NCBI RefSeq assembly: GCF_026210795.1
Contig: NC_089456.1
Coordinates: 2,544,501 to 2,608,500 of the forward strand
Source of the DNA: Rhizophagus irregularis
Taxonomy: Eukaryota > Glomeromycota > Glomeromycetes > Glomerales > Glomeraceae
Length of the DNA stretch: 64,000 bases
Reading direction: 5' to 3'
This document shows, in pieces, positions 10,122 through 22,179 of this stretch. The number at the start of each line of letters is the position of its first letter. Position 1 is the stretch's first letter. The notes beneath the pieces were generated by a model, which was not told the origin of the DNA, searched no databases, and was given only the letters and a program-made list of their open reading frames with translations. A program made the position numbers and the translations under genes.

Positions 10122-12143
10122 ATGTCTTTCGTAATTGTATTTATTCAAATTATAGATGATGTACCATCACAATACACTTCAAAAAAATTAAATTTAGCCG
10201 ATAATTTATCAGATATTCGTAATAATAATGATATTGATAATACATTATTATTTTCAACAAAATTGAGCGATGGATATGCTAAAATTGAACGTGAAGATGA
10301 AAAAAAATATAGTTTAAAAGAAATTATAACTATTAATAATAATTTAAATATTTTATATTTAATGAGAAAACCATGTTGGGATATTTTTAATAATAATTGT
10401 GAATTAGATTATGGATGTACTATGAGTTTTGATGGAATTAAGAAAGCTACTAAAAGGGCATTTAAGATGAAAGATTGTGAATTAACTGAAATTAAGGCTA
10501 AAGGGTATAAAAAAGGTTATCTTGAATTTGAATCAAAAGAGGATTGGATGAAGAAAACTAATTTATTTTTTAGTAGTGACGTTAATATACAAAATTTTGC
10601 AGAATTAGGAATATCTATTGAAAGTTCACAAAGTGATAATTTTGATGATGAAATTAAGTCAATATATAATTATACAGAGGTTGGAAAAGTATTATTGAAA
10701 TTTCGAGAACATTTAGAACCAACTGAAGAATTTATTAAAGATATAAAAGCTGCCATAGAATCTAATGATTTAGAAGAATATAGAAAAATTACTGAAGAAT
10801 ATGGTCAATTTATCCCAACTGAAGTTATTTTAGGAGGAAGAGTTTATTTTAAAGATGTCACAATGTCATCAAAAAGTTCTGCAACTAAGTCTAGGCAAAA
10901 TTCTGCAAGCGTAAAGTTTGGACCTTTAAATCTTAAAGTAAAAGTTAATTCTAGTAAATTAAAAGGAAAATCAAAATTTTATAATTTTAATAATATGAGA
11001 TTACTTGGGGGAAGTCATCCTGAAGGTGAAAAATTTGATGAAAAATATTGGATTGATTCTTTGAAAGACTACCGAAATTGGGAGTGTATAGAATTTAAAA
11101 ATCCTGTTAGCATATTTCAACTTGTACCTGATACTTTATGTAAAATGCCCTTTAAGTCTATTGGAAAAAGAATATTGTATACATGCACCGAAGACTGTGA
11201 TTATTACTTGAATAAATTTAAAAAATATCGAGATTTTGAATTAAAGTTACCACGAAATATTTTGGATATTATTCAAAATGAAGAAGCTGATTGTGATATC
11301 TTTGCGACAGTTGTTGATACTGAAGATTCAAAAAATATTTTTTTTAATTGTCAAATACTTAAACCAAAGGCAGAAAAAGGGAAATTGGTAAAACCAAGAA
11401 TTATAATTCATGGTATTCAAAAAAAATTCCAATCACGCAATTTGAAGTTGAAAATTAAGATAATGGTTGTTGGTTATGATACAGATTTTAATTTTATACT
11501 TCCTAATATCGAAGTAATTAAAAAACATCATGATTCACATGATAAACGCAATTTTACCAGTACGACATTATCAAATCATGATTTAATGACAAGAAATATT
11601 CCTTTCTTTGGAATTCCTATATTAGAAAATTTGAATAATTTAAATAAGTCCCTTATTATTGGACATAATTTTCGTAATGTTGATAATGAACTTAAAATAG
11701 ACATGTTTTCTTATTGTGCAGAAAAAAGTTGTTACGTTAATTTACCAAACTTTACTTTTTGCACACTCATTATAGATGATCCCATTTCTAATTCCTATGG
11801 ATCATTTTCATTTGAGTTTAGTATGTTGAAAAAAAAACCATTCGTTGATCTTAGAAAAAAATTTACCTCTCATTTAAATCCAAAGTATATTAGTTTATGT
11901 CTATCAAATGATAATTATAAACCATTCTTTTTAAAACAAAAAATCGAACAAATTAAAATAAAATATGTTGATTGCAATTGCGGTAAAACTTGTTTTGTTT
12001 GTAAAAACAAAACATTAAGAATTTCATCAAAAGACGAAAATAATATTGAGTGTATAGTATATAATTATAAGGTACGTTTAACGTTAAATTATTATTTATC
12101 TTCAATTAATAATTATCTTAAATTTTAATTATTTTCTTAGTGA
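10122..12143 (+). CDS. MACPF-like protein, paralogue A
   Basis: Starts at ATG 10122. The first 80 or so residues form a module shared by all four paralogues (LSDIR, LLFS, EREDE, LKEI). A MACPF-type segment follows, beginning near LDYGCTMSFDGIKKA and including YGQFIPTEVILGG at residues 227-239, which fits the Y-G-x2-[FYI]-x6-G-G signature. A serine/lysine-rich insert comes next, then a beta-rich C-terminal region and CNCGKTCFVC near residue 622, a possible metal-binding knuckle. MACPF proteins often oligomerise into membrane pores, but many are not lytic and no activity can be claimed. No signal peptide is seen. The uninterrupted frame reaches 12128, but AAG|GTACGT at 12071 and TTTTCTTAG at 12140 suggest a final 69-nt intron. 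Splicing puts TGA immediately after the lysine and gives 650 residues ending like paralogue B. Confidence 0.85.
12072..12140 (+). other. Predicted 3'-terminal intron of paralogue A
   Basis: GTACGT donor and ATTTTCTTAG acceptor, 69 nt. Removal joins ...NYK to TGA. The paralogue at 37571 ends CIVYHY then TGA at the matching place with no intron. Introns of 74 and 70 nt can be placed at the matching place in the paralogues ending at 50007 and 53405. Confidence 0.6.
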
Positions 12144-12380
12144 TGGATTGATGGATTGTTATCTGTAATATTTTGTATTTTGTTCTCTCGGGTATTACAT
12201 TGATACCACGTTAAACTACCTGAAATTCTTTATACGCTCCCAATAAACTTTTTAAAATTGTTTTTTTATTTATTATATTATTTATATTCATGTATAAATA
12301 TAGTTTACACATACCTGTAAATAGTATTCAGTTGTTGTTAAGTTATTTAAAGTGAAAACGTGCTTAAGTTCTTAAATGTG

Positions 12381-12590
12381 AAGAAAAAGCGTTTGAGTGG
12401 TATTTAAAATTAAAGTGGAGATAATAGTACACAAAATAGTTTAGATTGTTATTATGAATATGGCATAAGGACGAACAAAAATGAAATAAAAGTATTTAGA
12501 ATCGACTAAAAGTAAAATGCGGCAGCACAATATAATCTAGCTGACTGTTACAAAAATGTGAATAAAAATGAAAGTGAAGCATCAATATAA
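12381..12590 (+). pseudogene. Decayed Sel1-repeat fragment
   Basis: The forward strand still reads KAFEWY-like and then, after a frame change, GDNSTQNSLDCYYEYG, NKNEIKVF and AAQYNLADCYKN, clear Sel1-repeat signatures. Stops (TAA, TAA) and at least one frameshift break it. It lies directly downstream of the MACPF-like gene, so it is probably a remnant of a Sel1 gene of the type at 1-5428. Confidence 0.7.
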
Positions 12591-13015
12591 CTAAAAAAAT
12601 TGTCCCGTCTAGATTACCACATAACTTGAATTGTGTAACAGGTAAAGCGTGATACGTATTTATTAATGGTTAGAATAATTTGACTGTCATGTGTAGGTGG
12701 CCAATCCATGAAAGATTTTTGTGGTTATAATACCAACGAAAAAAGTTTGATTTTTTTATTAACCATATTTCTTTTTTGAACAATGCGATCGGCCATCAAG
12801 AATGTTGAAATTTTTTTCAGTTTTTTTTTTCAATTTTTTATTATTTTATTTTATTTTATTTTTTTATTTTGGTTTTTTGAAACCTGATTTTTTTAATGTC
12901 ATTAATATTTCAGTTTTTTTTTTCAAGCCTGATTTTTTTTAGCAATATTAATATTTTTTTTTCTTTTTTTCAAACCTGATTTTTTTAAATTTCCCCCTCT
13001 TTATAAGGCCAAGTA

Positions 13016-13302
13016 AATAAATTTATTCGTTTCTCATGACCGGGCGGGTCATGTAAATGTTACGAAAAGATAAAAAAATTTATTTTATTTGGTCATGTGA
13101 TTTTGGTTTTGACCAATCATAATCATAAAAAAATAATTTTTTTTTCCACCCGGCCACCCGGGCAAAAAATTTATTAAATCAACCAATCATCTTCTAGGAA
13201 TCGGCTAAAATTTTTTTTGAAAATAAATTTTTTTTCCGGGCGGCCGGGTCAAATTTAGCAGTTTTTTTTTATGAGAAACGAATAATTTTATTTCTTTGGC
13301 CT
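13016..13302. mobile_element. Small inverted-repeat element (MITE-like)
   Basis: Imperfect terminal inverted repeats of about 36 bp: AGGCCAAGTAAATAAATTTA at the left, and the reverse complement of the right end reads AGGCCAAAGAAATAAAATTA. Both continue into TTCGTTTCTCAT. The interior holds several CCGGGCGG/GGCCGGGTCA stretches. About 290 bp with no coding capacity. A target duplication is not clear. A similar GGCCGGGTCC stretch occurs near 30280. Confidence 0.6.
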
Positions 13303-13577
13303 AATATATATATAGTGACACTTTTTTTCTTAATTGGTATTTCTCGTTCTTTCAACATGTATTATTAATAGAAAATGCTGACGCGTTTAATAAAGTCATG
13401 AATAATTTATTAACGGTCGGTTTTACTATTCAATCATTAATGGTGTGTAAATCGTTGGAGATTATTAACCGGAATTAGTGACGTTACACACAATCAATTT
13501 ACATTAATTGTACGACAATGTCGGAGTAAACTATTCCGAAATTCTCTTTTTTTTTCTCTTCGCTCACAAATCACAAT

Positions 13578-15161
13578 ATGTCATTCTCAAAAATGTTTTC
13601 AGATTTACCTGAATTAACATATGAAATTATAAAATATTTTCGGAATGATTTTTCAACTTTACATTCATGCATTTTAGTTAACAGATTATGGTGTCGTTTA
13701 ACGATTCCATTATTATGGGAAAATCCCTTTTCAATTCCTACTAGAAATTATAATTTTATTGATATTTATTTGAATAATTTAAATGATGATTTTAAATCAA
13801 AATTAAATGAATATAAAATTAATAATTCATTACCTTTAAATAATAATAATACATTGTTTAATTATCCTAAATTTTTAAAATATTTGAATACATATAACTT
13901 TATTGATTATGTTAATATGTGGATTGATACTAGTACTATTAAAACTTCAATACCTAAAAATAAAATATATTCAATATCAGATTTTAGAAAATTGATTGAT
14001 ATATTATTATTTAAAACTTTTATTGAAAATGAAGTAAATTTAAATACTTTAGAAATTGATACTTCAAATATTTATTATAATTTATATTATGATATTATTC
14101 TTGAATTAATTTTACAAAATACAAATTTTATTCATAATATTAAAAATTTGAAACTTCATATCGTTAATTATAATGAAAATGTGATAATTAAAATTTCACA
14201 AATAATTAATTTACATCAAAATCTTAAGAAAATTTTTATAGAAAATAATTATTTACCTTTATATAAATCATTATTATTATTAAAAGGTTGTAATTGTTCA
14301 AATACTACCTTAAATACAATCATTTTCTATCATATTAATTTTAAAGGTATAAATAATTTAGATAAAGTATTTAAACAATTAAATGTTTTAGAATCACTTC
14401 ATATCATTTATTGTTCTTTAAATACTGATTTTACTCAACAAATTATTAATTTAAATAAATCATTTAAATTAAAATCTTTATTTATAAATGAGGAATCACA
14501 AATTGATGAATCATTACTATTATTATTAAAAAAATCTGGTGATTATTTAGAAAATTTGGGATTTAGTCCTAGTTATAAATTATCATTAATATTAAAACAA
14601 CAATTATTAGAATCATTTATAAAATATAATAAAAATATGAAATTTCTTGATTTTTCTAGATTTGAAAATCAATTTATTTATTTAACACTCAATTTAATTG
14701 AAAATGTTAAACAAAATCTTAATTATCTTGCTATTAATGTTTATGAAAATTTTCAATCATATATTATTGAATATAGTTCAATTATATTACAAAATTTAGG
14801 ACAAATCCTTCCTCATAAATTAGAATATTTAAGTTTGATTCTTTGTATCAAAGAAAGTGATATGGAAATATTCTTGAAAAATTCACAAAATATTTTTATA
14901 AAGAAATTTTTAATCAATTTAATTCATAATAGACTTTATGAAGATAGTAATATTTTACCTTACGTAAAAGAATATATTATGAAAAAGAAAAGAGTTAAAT
15001 ATTTAGCTATTATAGGTACTTTCTCAGAAAAATATCCAAGATATGGTGATTTGTCTTATTTCAAAAATGAAGTGGAGGAATTTAAATTACATGATATTAA
15101 AGTTCAGTGCTATTATGATCTACTATTTAATATTCATGATTTTGCAAAGAAAATTAATTAA
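13578..15161 (+). CDS. F-box protein with leucine-rich C-terminal region
   Basis: Single exon, ATG 13578 to TAA, 527 residues. Residues 8-50 form an F-box: LPELTYEIIKYF, then STLHSCILVNRLWC and IPLLWENPF. This is the Skp1-binding motif of SCF ubiquitin ligases. The rest is rich in Leu, Ile and Asn with recurring LxxLxIxxN-type strands (about residues 150-400), consistent with a divergent leucine-rich-repeat substrate-recognition region. Single-exon F-box genes of this shape are numerous in Glomeromycotina. No relation in sequence to its neighbours; the substrate is unknown. Confidence 0.88.
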   Translation: MSFSKMFSDLPELTYEIIKYFRNDFSTLHSCILVNRLWCRLTIPLLWENPFSIPTRNYNFIDIYLNNLNDDFKSKLNEYKINNSLPLNNNNTLFNYPKFLKYLNTYNFIDYVNMWIDTSTIKTSIPKNKIYSISDFRKLIDILLFKTFIENEVNLNTLEIDTSNIYYNLYYDIILELILQNTNFIHNIKNLKLHIVNYNENVIIKISQIINLHQNLKKIFIENNYLPLYKSLLLLKGCNCSNTTLNTIIFYHINFKGINNLDKVFKQLNVLESLHIIYCSLNTDFTQQIINLNKSFKLKSLFINEESQIDESLLLLLKKSGDYLENLGFSPSYKLSLILKQQLLESFIKYNKNMKFLDFSRFENQFIYLTLNLIENVKQNLNYLAINVYENFQSYIIEYSSIILQNLGQILPHKLEYLSLILCIKESDMEIFLKNSQNIFIKKFLINLIHNRLYEDSNILPYVKEYIMKKKRVKYLAIIGTFSEKYPRYGDLSYFKNEVEEFKLHDIKVQCYYDLLFNIHDFAKKIN

Positions 15162-15759
15162 TTATTCAATTTATGAACATTCATCTTTATCAAATAAAGT
15201 TGTTTTATAAATTGCTTATTTTTTTAAAAAATAAATATTTATGACATATAATTTTATCAATGTTGAAAATCTGAAATATTTAATATAAATAAATGTATCC
15301 TAAAATTGAAATAATTTTGACATTTCATAGTAAGCTTAATGAATTATCAAATATTCATAAACTACTTGGTAAAGAAATTCTACAAAAAAAATTTTGTTTT
15401 TACGGTTAAAAATAAGCTAGTCTTTTTTAACTAATTATTTTAAAATTTTTTTACCGGGGAGGGGAAAAAGAATAAAGAAATCCATTTTCCATAAAATTTT
15501 TCCCACAATTTAACTAATATCTATAAAATCTTCCGAAAATAAAAGCTTTAATATAATTTAATGATATTCATCACTATTAAGAATCATCAGAAGATTTAAT
15601 TGCATTAATGATAGGAGTTATGGGCTTGACAAATAATAGTATGACGGCATAACTTAACTTATTAACAAAGTATATTTTGCTGTGTTAAAAAAAATATGAA
15701 TTAACGGTTAAAGTTCTACATAATAGAAGAATTTCTATCTGAATAAAAATAAGTCTCAA
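15162..15759. other. Intergenic
   Basis: AT-rich spacer after the F-box gene; no feature I can support. Confidence 0.5.
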
Positions 15760-16065
15760 TTACAGCATATTGAATAGTAGGCCTTCCAACCTTTCACAAT
15801 CTATCCCACTGACAAATAAAACCAGCTCTATCACACACTACTCTTCGGTTAATACTCTACCAGGTTCAATATTCATTTTCCCATCAATTAAATTTACCAT
15901 ACTTCATTTTCCTAATGCATAAATTGTACCATAAAGCGATTGATATTAGAACACAGTTAACTCTCTATAAGTGTAACCACCATCTACAAATGCATTCCTA
16001 AAACTATGCAGGCACTTCGTATAGGCGACCCTCGAGTGACGAGACAATTGATATTTCTCCTTCAT
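15760..16065 (-). pseudogene. Decayed reading frame, unknown
   Basis: A single minus-strand frame runs 102 codons from an ATG at 16065 with three internal stops (TAA, TGA, TAG) before its end at TAA. Between stops the residues look protein-like (FRNAFVDGGYTYRELTVF; MVNLIDGKMNIEPGRVLTEE; FVSGIDCERLEGLLF). Base composition is less AT-rich than the surroundings. I do not recognise the family; a dead transposon or host gene is possible. Confidence 0.4.
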
Positions 16066-16390
16066 TAGATTATATTATTTATTGCCTTTGGTGATAATTT
16101 TTCTACGACAATCAGGATCTTTCTTATAAAGCTGCGTACTTTTTCTCAGTCCCATGTTTACTAATTATTTTTCTTTTCTAAGACCATCCATTAAAAATCT
16201 TGCATTCAAAGAGGGAATGCGGTTCATTTATAGAGTTAACGAATGTATAGAACCGCTATGTAAAGATCTGCAAATTAATAGAAAACTAGTCACACAACGC
16301 CAATATTGCTTATTTTGGCAAACAAGGGATGATAATCGGTTCATCTTTGTTAACTCTGGCCGGAACTATGAGTTTGGCCCGAGTTAAGTT

Positions 16391-16988
16391 TATCCAAATT
16401 CAAAGGTCACATGATATTTAAAATTAGTACGTACGTGATGAGTCTTATTTTAGCACAATTATAGTAAACTAAACTGAAAAAAAAATCTCGCTAGAAGATA
16501 AAAGAAATTTCTTTTTTTTTTTAATTTAATGTTATGAAAAAAATTTTTTTATCTATACGATTTCATTGGAAAGATGCAAGGTATAACTTTATCGAATTGA
16601 TGAAAAATCCTCCATTGTAATGGATTGGTTTGTATCAGCGATATTTTCATAATTTCAACCTACATATTCATAGATACCAATAAATTGTGTAGAATCATTT
16701 ATGGTATACATACAGTATATTTACGAAATCGTCTTCATCTAATAAATATAGTCTTTTTTTGTTATCATCCGATAACTTCATTTATTTGAATATTGTATGT
16801 AATTATTTTAAAGTTTTTAAAATCGATATTTTGTCGCATAAAATCACAAAACAAATGTACTATCAAAGAAGGGAAGTATAGATTTTGGTATGAATGATAT
16901 TAGTTTGTGTTCCATAGTAATTGTTGTGATCCCAAGGGTAAAACTATTCTGTACGTTGTTATTATGTTATTAAGGATATAATAGATAT
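16391..16988. other. Intergenic
   Basis: AT-rich sequence without recognisable genes. The short plus-strand frame just before it (16154-16387) shows no family signature. Confidence 0.4.
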
Positions 16989-17193
16989 AATCCCCTGTCG
17001 CACTAAGTGTCACTCATGATCACCTTCATACTAATTTTTAAAAATTGCGAGTGATTAGCTGAGTTTATAAATGACCGGGAATCTTCGTTTAGTTATTTCC
17101 CGGCCTCATATAGATAACCGGGAAATTACTAATTTTAGTTTAAAATAGTTAAAATAGTTAATATTTAATGAGTGACACGCTCCAGGGGATTAC
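16989..17193. mobile_element. Short foldback element
   Basis: The left end ATAATCCCCTGTCGCACTAA with GTGTCACTCAT is inverted at the right end, which reads ATGAGTGACACGCTCCAGGG then GATTAC. The interior contains a further hairpin, ATTTCCCGG...ACCGGGAAAT. About 205 bp, non-coding. I could not define a target duplication. Confidence 0.5.
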
Positions 17194-17220
17194 CCATTTA
17201 TTTCATGGGAAGGGGAACAT

Positions 17221-17252
17221 TAGGGTTTTTTCCCTTCGGGAAAAAAACCCTA
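17221..17252. repeat. Strong hairpin
   Basis: TAGGGTTTTTTCCC, loop TTC, then GGGAAAAAAACCCTA. The stem is near perfect over 14 pairs with one extra A. It could be a transposon terminus, a cruciform or an RNA stem; the flanks do not show which. Confidence 0.6.
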
Positions 17253-17667
17253 TTATTCCGACTCCCCACGAAATAAATAATACTAATAACAAAAATGATA
17301 CTAAATGTAAATATGGCGTTGTGGCTACTGTACAAATCCAACACTCATAATTAATTGTTTCATTTCACATGACTTATGTCTTTTTTAAATGGTGTTAATA
17401 GCTTGAACTGGCAGATAAATTAGCGACATGGGATAATGACCTATCATTATAAAATTATCGATCTTTTAGAGTCTCACTGAGTGAAATAAATTGGGCATAG
17501 TGGATATAAATACACGTAAACGGGCTAATACTCCAATACAAGCCGAATTATTCAATATTAGTGTACTGACGGTTATAATATGGGTCACACTTAGTTTTAA
17601 AATACTATGCTCATTTAATTTAAATATTTATGAAACCGATAATCAATGTATATTTTTTTATAGGGTT

Positions 17668-18106
17668 TGGTACGAAATCCTGAAACTCGAAATCCCGAAG
17701 GTACATTATCCAGACACTCTAAATCCAGAAACAACGAAACGTCAAAATTCCGAATTGCCATAATCCCGACATATCATAAGCCCGACACTTCATAATCCCG
17801 AAATTCAAAATACTGAAATGAAAAATCTTTAAATTTACTAAGAAAATCAATATTATGGGTGTCGGGATTATAAAATTCGGATCATGACAATTCGGGATTT
17901 TGACAATTCGGGATTTAGAGTGTCGGGATTATGGCAAGCCGTTCAAGTCAAAAGTCCGCCGCAAATTCGGCAGGTACCTGTTGTTTTCACGGCAGGTACC
18001 TGTTGAATTTGCAGCAGGTACCTGCTGGATTCACGGCGGACTTTTGACCTGAACGGCTTGCCATACGGGATAACGTGCCTTCGGAATTTCGAATTTCGGG
18101 ATTTTG
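17668..18106. mobile_element. Palindromic element built from TCGGGAT motifs
   Basis: The left arm reads GAAATCCTGAAACTCGAAAT then CCCGAAGGTACATTATCC. The right arm's reverse complement reads AAATCCCGAAATTCGAAATT then CCGAAGGCACGTTATCC. Both arms continue with repeated ATCCCGACA/AAATCCCGAATTGTC units. The right arm is split by the 132-bp element at 17932-18063. No coding capacity. Confidence 0.6.
17932..18063. mobile_element. 132-bp inverted-repeat element with TA target duplication
   Basis: Terminal inverted repeats of 29 bp with a single mismatch: TGGCAAGCCGTTCAAGTC then AAAAGTCCGCC, flanked on both sides by TA (17930-17931, 18064-18065). The interior holds three copies of GCAGGTACCTG. TA duplication suggests mobilisation by a Tc1/mariner-type transposase (inference). 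It is inserted in the larger palindrome. Confidence 0.75.
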
Positions 18107-21100
18107 GACGGATTCCATTTATTTTAAAATGGGGTTTTTTATAATAATACTAATTGTATTTATTATACGGAACTTCAATCTCAAATTGGGATATTTTCTA
18201 ACTAAATATGATTTTTTTATAGCACACTGTTTAGTAATTAATAATTTTGAGAATAAATAATAAAGTTTAATAAGTGCAAATAATCAGTTTCTAGATAAAT
18301 TAATGCATTTATCAAAATTATTAGTCACCAAATGTTTTGTAAATCGGGCCAAAGTCAACTATCAAGTGATCGATACTCGAACATTAAAGACATAAAGGAG
18401 AATTATCGCGTTCTTTAAAAATCCTTTAATAAAAGTAATCATAAATAATTTTGAATAATTCGGGTCGGTATTAAACTAATATAATGAATGACCTTATGTC
18501 ACATCTTTGAACACGTTAACCAGGTGACCTAAGTATTTCGAATATAAAATATTTGTTTCATCATAATTATGTCAATTTAAATGAATATACATCATTATTA
18601 TTCATAAATTAATATATTTATTATTTACAATTTTGAGACTGGGTCGATAAAAAAGAATATTGGATATATTTAGCGAAAATATTTCCATAAACTGCTAAAT
18701 AAATATATAAACAATATTATCTCTAAGATAAGTGTAATTTTTAAAATAAATTCTTTAAGATCGAATCAACAACAAACATGATTTAACATTTTGCGTGATT
18801 CTTAAATATATGTGATAAAATAAATAAAGCATCATTGCCCTCTCTGCATTAGGAATAGATTAGATGTTATCTGGAAATAATAAATTATATATAAAATATT
18901 TTGCGACACTAAACCAATTTCATTAAAATAAATTGGCGTTATCAAAAAAAGAATTCTTTAATCGATATAATATTTAATTAATCGGCGAATTTGATTATCC
19001 TATAATCAAATATTTTTGTTACACAAAGCAATACATCACAGATAAGGCGTAATAATAAAAAATTTTAATTGTTTGTACAATAATTTAATAAGCCAAAAAC
19101 GTAATAAATATGATTATCTGTTATGATAACACTTTGCACAATTATAAAAAAATAGATAATTTCATAAAAATTATTATAAAAAAAAAAATTTTTTTTTTAA
19201 ACAATATTCATTGAGTTTTAAAATACTTTTTAAAATATTATTAATAACTATTGTGACTATATAAATTTTCTATTTTACATTTGGTTTATAAATCGTATTT
19301 ATTATTTTCTATGAGGTTTTTGTTATGAATAATTTAAGTTTCGTAAATGTAGATTTTTACTCAACTTATTTATCAGGCGGTTTTTGGTATTACAAGCAAC
19401 GGAAATTATCAGATTAAGAATTTAATGCAAAGTTACCAAATCCGCTGATATGTACTGTACAATGTTACCAAAAAAATTGGCGTCATTAATAAGCAAAAAA
19501 AAAAGAAACCAAAATCTAAAACGCGAATTTAATGTAATATATAAATGACGCTTTATGACAACAGGAATAATATAAATGGGTCATTCAGATACACGAAATC
19601 AGGACTGCGTCCGATAATTATATTTAGAGTAATTTAAAAGTTTCATTCCCGAAAAATTATTACACAGAAAAGGGGGTGGACGAGTTGCAGGGATTTTTTA
19701 TTTAGTCAAACTAAAATTATAATTCGTGCAAACGCATTGCGTGATTATATTCCACGTATGAAATCCCTAAAAATTTGCATAGTTATTGTTTATAAATCCG
19801 TTCTTTGCCTGCAGAACCTGTTATTTAGGCGGACATGCGTTTTTTTTTTAAAAAAAAAAAATTTTTATGTTAGACCGGACAATGCCGTAATAGGGCTAAT
19901 AGGGCTAATAGGGTTATTACAAATTAGTTTTTATCCATAAACTCTGTTTTTTCGGCGAAAACATACGTTATATATAAAAATCGAACTATAAATACACGTT
20001 AAGATCCATTAGCAAGAAAGCTGTATGGATAATTCCATCATTTCGTAAAAAAATCAACAAACCGGTTGATGATAATCGTAAAACATTCAACAAATGTAGT
20101 TGATGTTTAAAATTTCGTAACGAATTCGAATAATTTTTCGTAACATTCTATCGTTTTTTTTTTCTCGGCATATTAACATGTCTCGTCTCGACGTCTCGTA
20201 TTAATCGGAATTTGATATCCTCTCTTGAATCTTCTCTTCACACGAATTTTAAAAGTTTAATAGGGCATTTATGAAAAATAATAGGCATTATAAGTGATAA
20301 TAATTATGAAATATGATTGATTACTGAGAGACCTTGAAGATCGATCTCCCTTTTTTTTAGAATCAATGCAAATTATTCCTTATTCATCCCTTGTTATTAA
20401 TTTTTATTTTTATATTTTTTTTATGTATATGTATGGGAAGTAAAACATTGTGCAAATATAAATACTTTTCAATTTAATTAAGTTCAGCTAATTATGTGAA
20501 TTAAACTAGTATCAAAGATTCTTTCACTATTAAGTAATTTGTAATAACAATATGTGTAATTTCATGTATTATTCATGATCATTACAATAACCTGAAATGG
20601 AAAATGGCGAACAAAGTTAATAAAATTTTTAATGATCAGTACTTTCATTATTATACTAGCGTAAAAAACATGAATTTGTTTTTGTTTCACAAAAAAAAAA
20701 AAATTAAGTTCTTTGATTATTTTTGTTTGTTGAATAATTAGTTCGATAAAGTTAAACCACTTCAAAAGAATATATTCCGTTTAATTAAATGATGTCGATC
20801 ATTTACTTGGTTTTTAGTAATTTAGACTTTGAGCCGATTACTTCCGATTATGCTAATTATATGTGATTTATCGGGCGAAGCCATAAATTTTCGGACGAAA
20901 TTTTGAAATTTTAGTATACATTCATTTACTATTTAGAAAATTGCAGCAGAGGTATAGAATGAAACTATTTTAATTCGCCTTAAATAATAATTTTCTTCTT
21001 TTAATAAATTAAGTTGATTATAAAAATCGAGCATATAGTATTAAATATAAATGTAGAATTGAACGAAGTTAATTAATTCTATAAAAATTTTTTTTAGAAA

Positions 21101-22179
21101 TTTGATTACATTTCTGAGTTTTTTTTTTTTTTTTTTTTTTTGGAATAAAACTAGAAAATGATAATTTTTCCTAGAAAATTTTTTATGGGGATAACATAAA
21201 GTATGTATGATAAGTGAGCTGTTGCAATGTTGCATGTCATTGTTGTTGTCTTCGCTAAAATCATGTGATTTATGATTTTTCCGTAGATCCTTAACCGGTA
21301 TCCCATTTCTTAAAATGATTGGTACACAGTTTGCCCACAGATTTTGAGCAACATTTATCTTAAAAAAGTAATTATGTTATTAATTAAAGATTATTATTAT
21401 TATTTTTTTTTTTTTTTGGAAAACGTAATTTTTATTTCACTTTTTCGCTCAATTAGTAAGTAATCCTCTGATCTTCGTGCAGATTTTCATCTTTTTGGGA
21501 ATGCACCATGTGAATTTCGTATATAGCTATGCTGGCGCAGTAACTATTAACAGTATTAACAGTAGGGGAGTTTTTGGCTGCTGTTAACTCGAAAAAAGAA
21601 AAGGACGTACTTCCACTCTGTGGACAGCCTCAAACCTATCCAGTCTGACCAAAAATATGTGGTTTTCTCCGCTTTTTATACTAAATACGCTGAAATTTTA
21701 TTTTCGAAAAAACGTAAAAATTATTTTTAACGAGTTCCGTGAAAGAGTTGGCCTTTTATCAAATAGAATTTTATTCTATTGGTTGTTTGCTATTTTATTA
21801 TAGCGTTATTTAGAATATATTATTATATACACCTTCCTTTTGATATTCAGTATTAGTCCCCTCTGGTTTTTTCCTTTGGATAATTCCTTTGGAAAAATAG
21901 CTTCGTGTGGGAATATTTTTAATTAGTCACGTGACTTGACGAATTTGGAATTGCACGTCATTTGGGGATCGAACCAACCATGGGATCGATCAATATGGGA
22001 TCGTACGACCTTAGATTATCCTACATTTGTGACACCAAATTACCCTTGAAATCTTATGCGGGTTCCAATCGTCTAGGAGAAATTTTTTATTATTTGTTAG
22101 ATAAAAAGAATTTAATAGTACACACGAATGATAAAAAGGTGTTATGGAAAATCTGAAATAATTGTCAAATTCACGAAAG
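18107..22179. other. Long gene-poor spacer
   Basis: AT-rich. I note a short tandem (CTAATAGGG repeats near 19888-19917), an uninterrupted T-run near 21119-21140, and TCTCGTCTCGACGTCTCG near 20180 that recurs in similar form near 41460. Short frames here lack family signatures. Nothing else supportable. Confidence 0.5.

Noticed and set aside
16154..16387. 77-codon plus-strand frame
   Set aside because: No recognisable motif, and it lies beside a decayed minus-strand frame; treated as chance.
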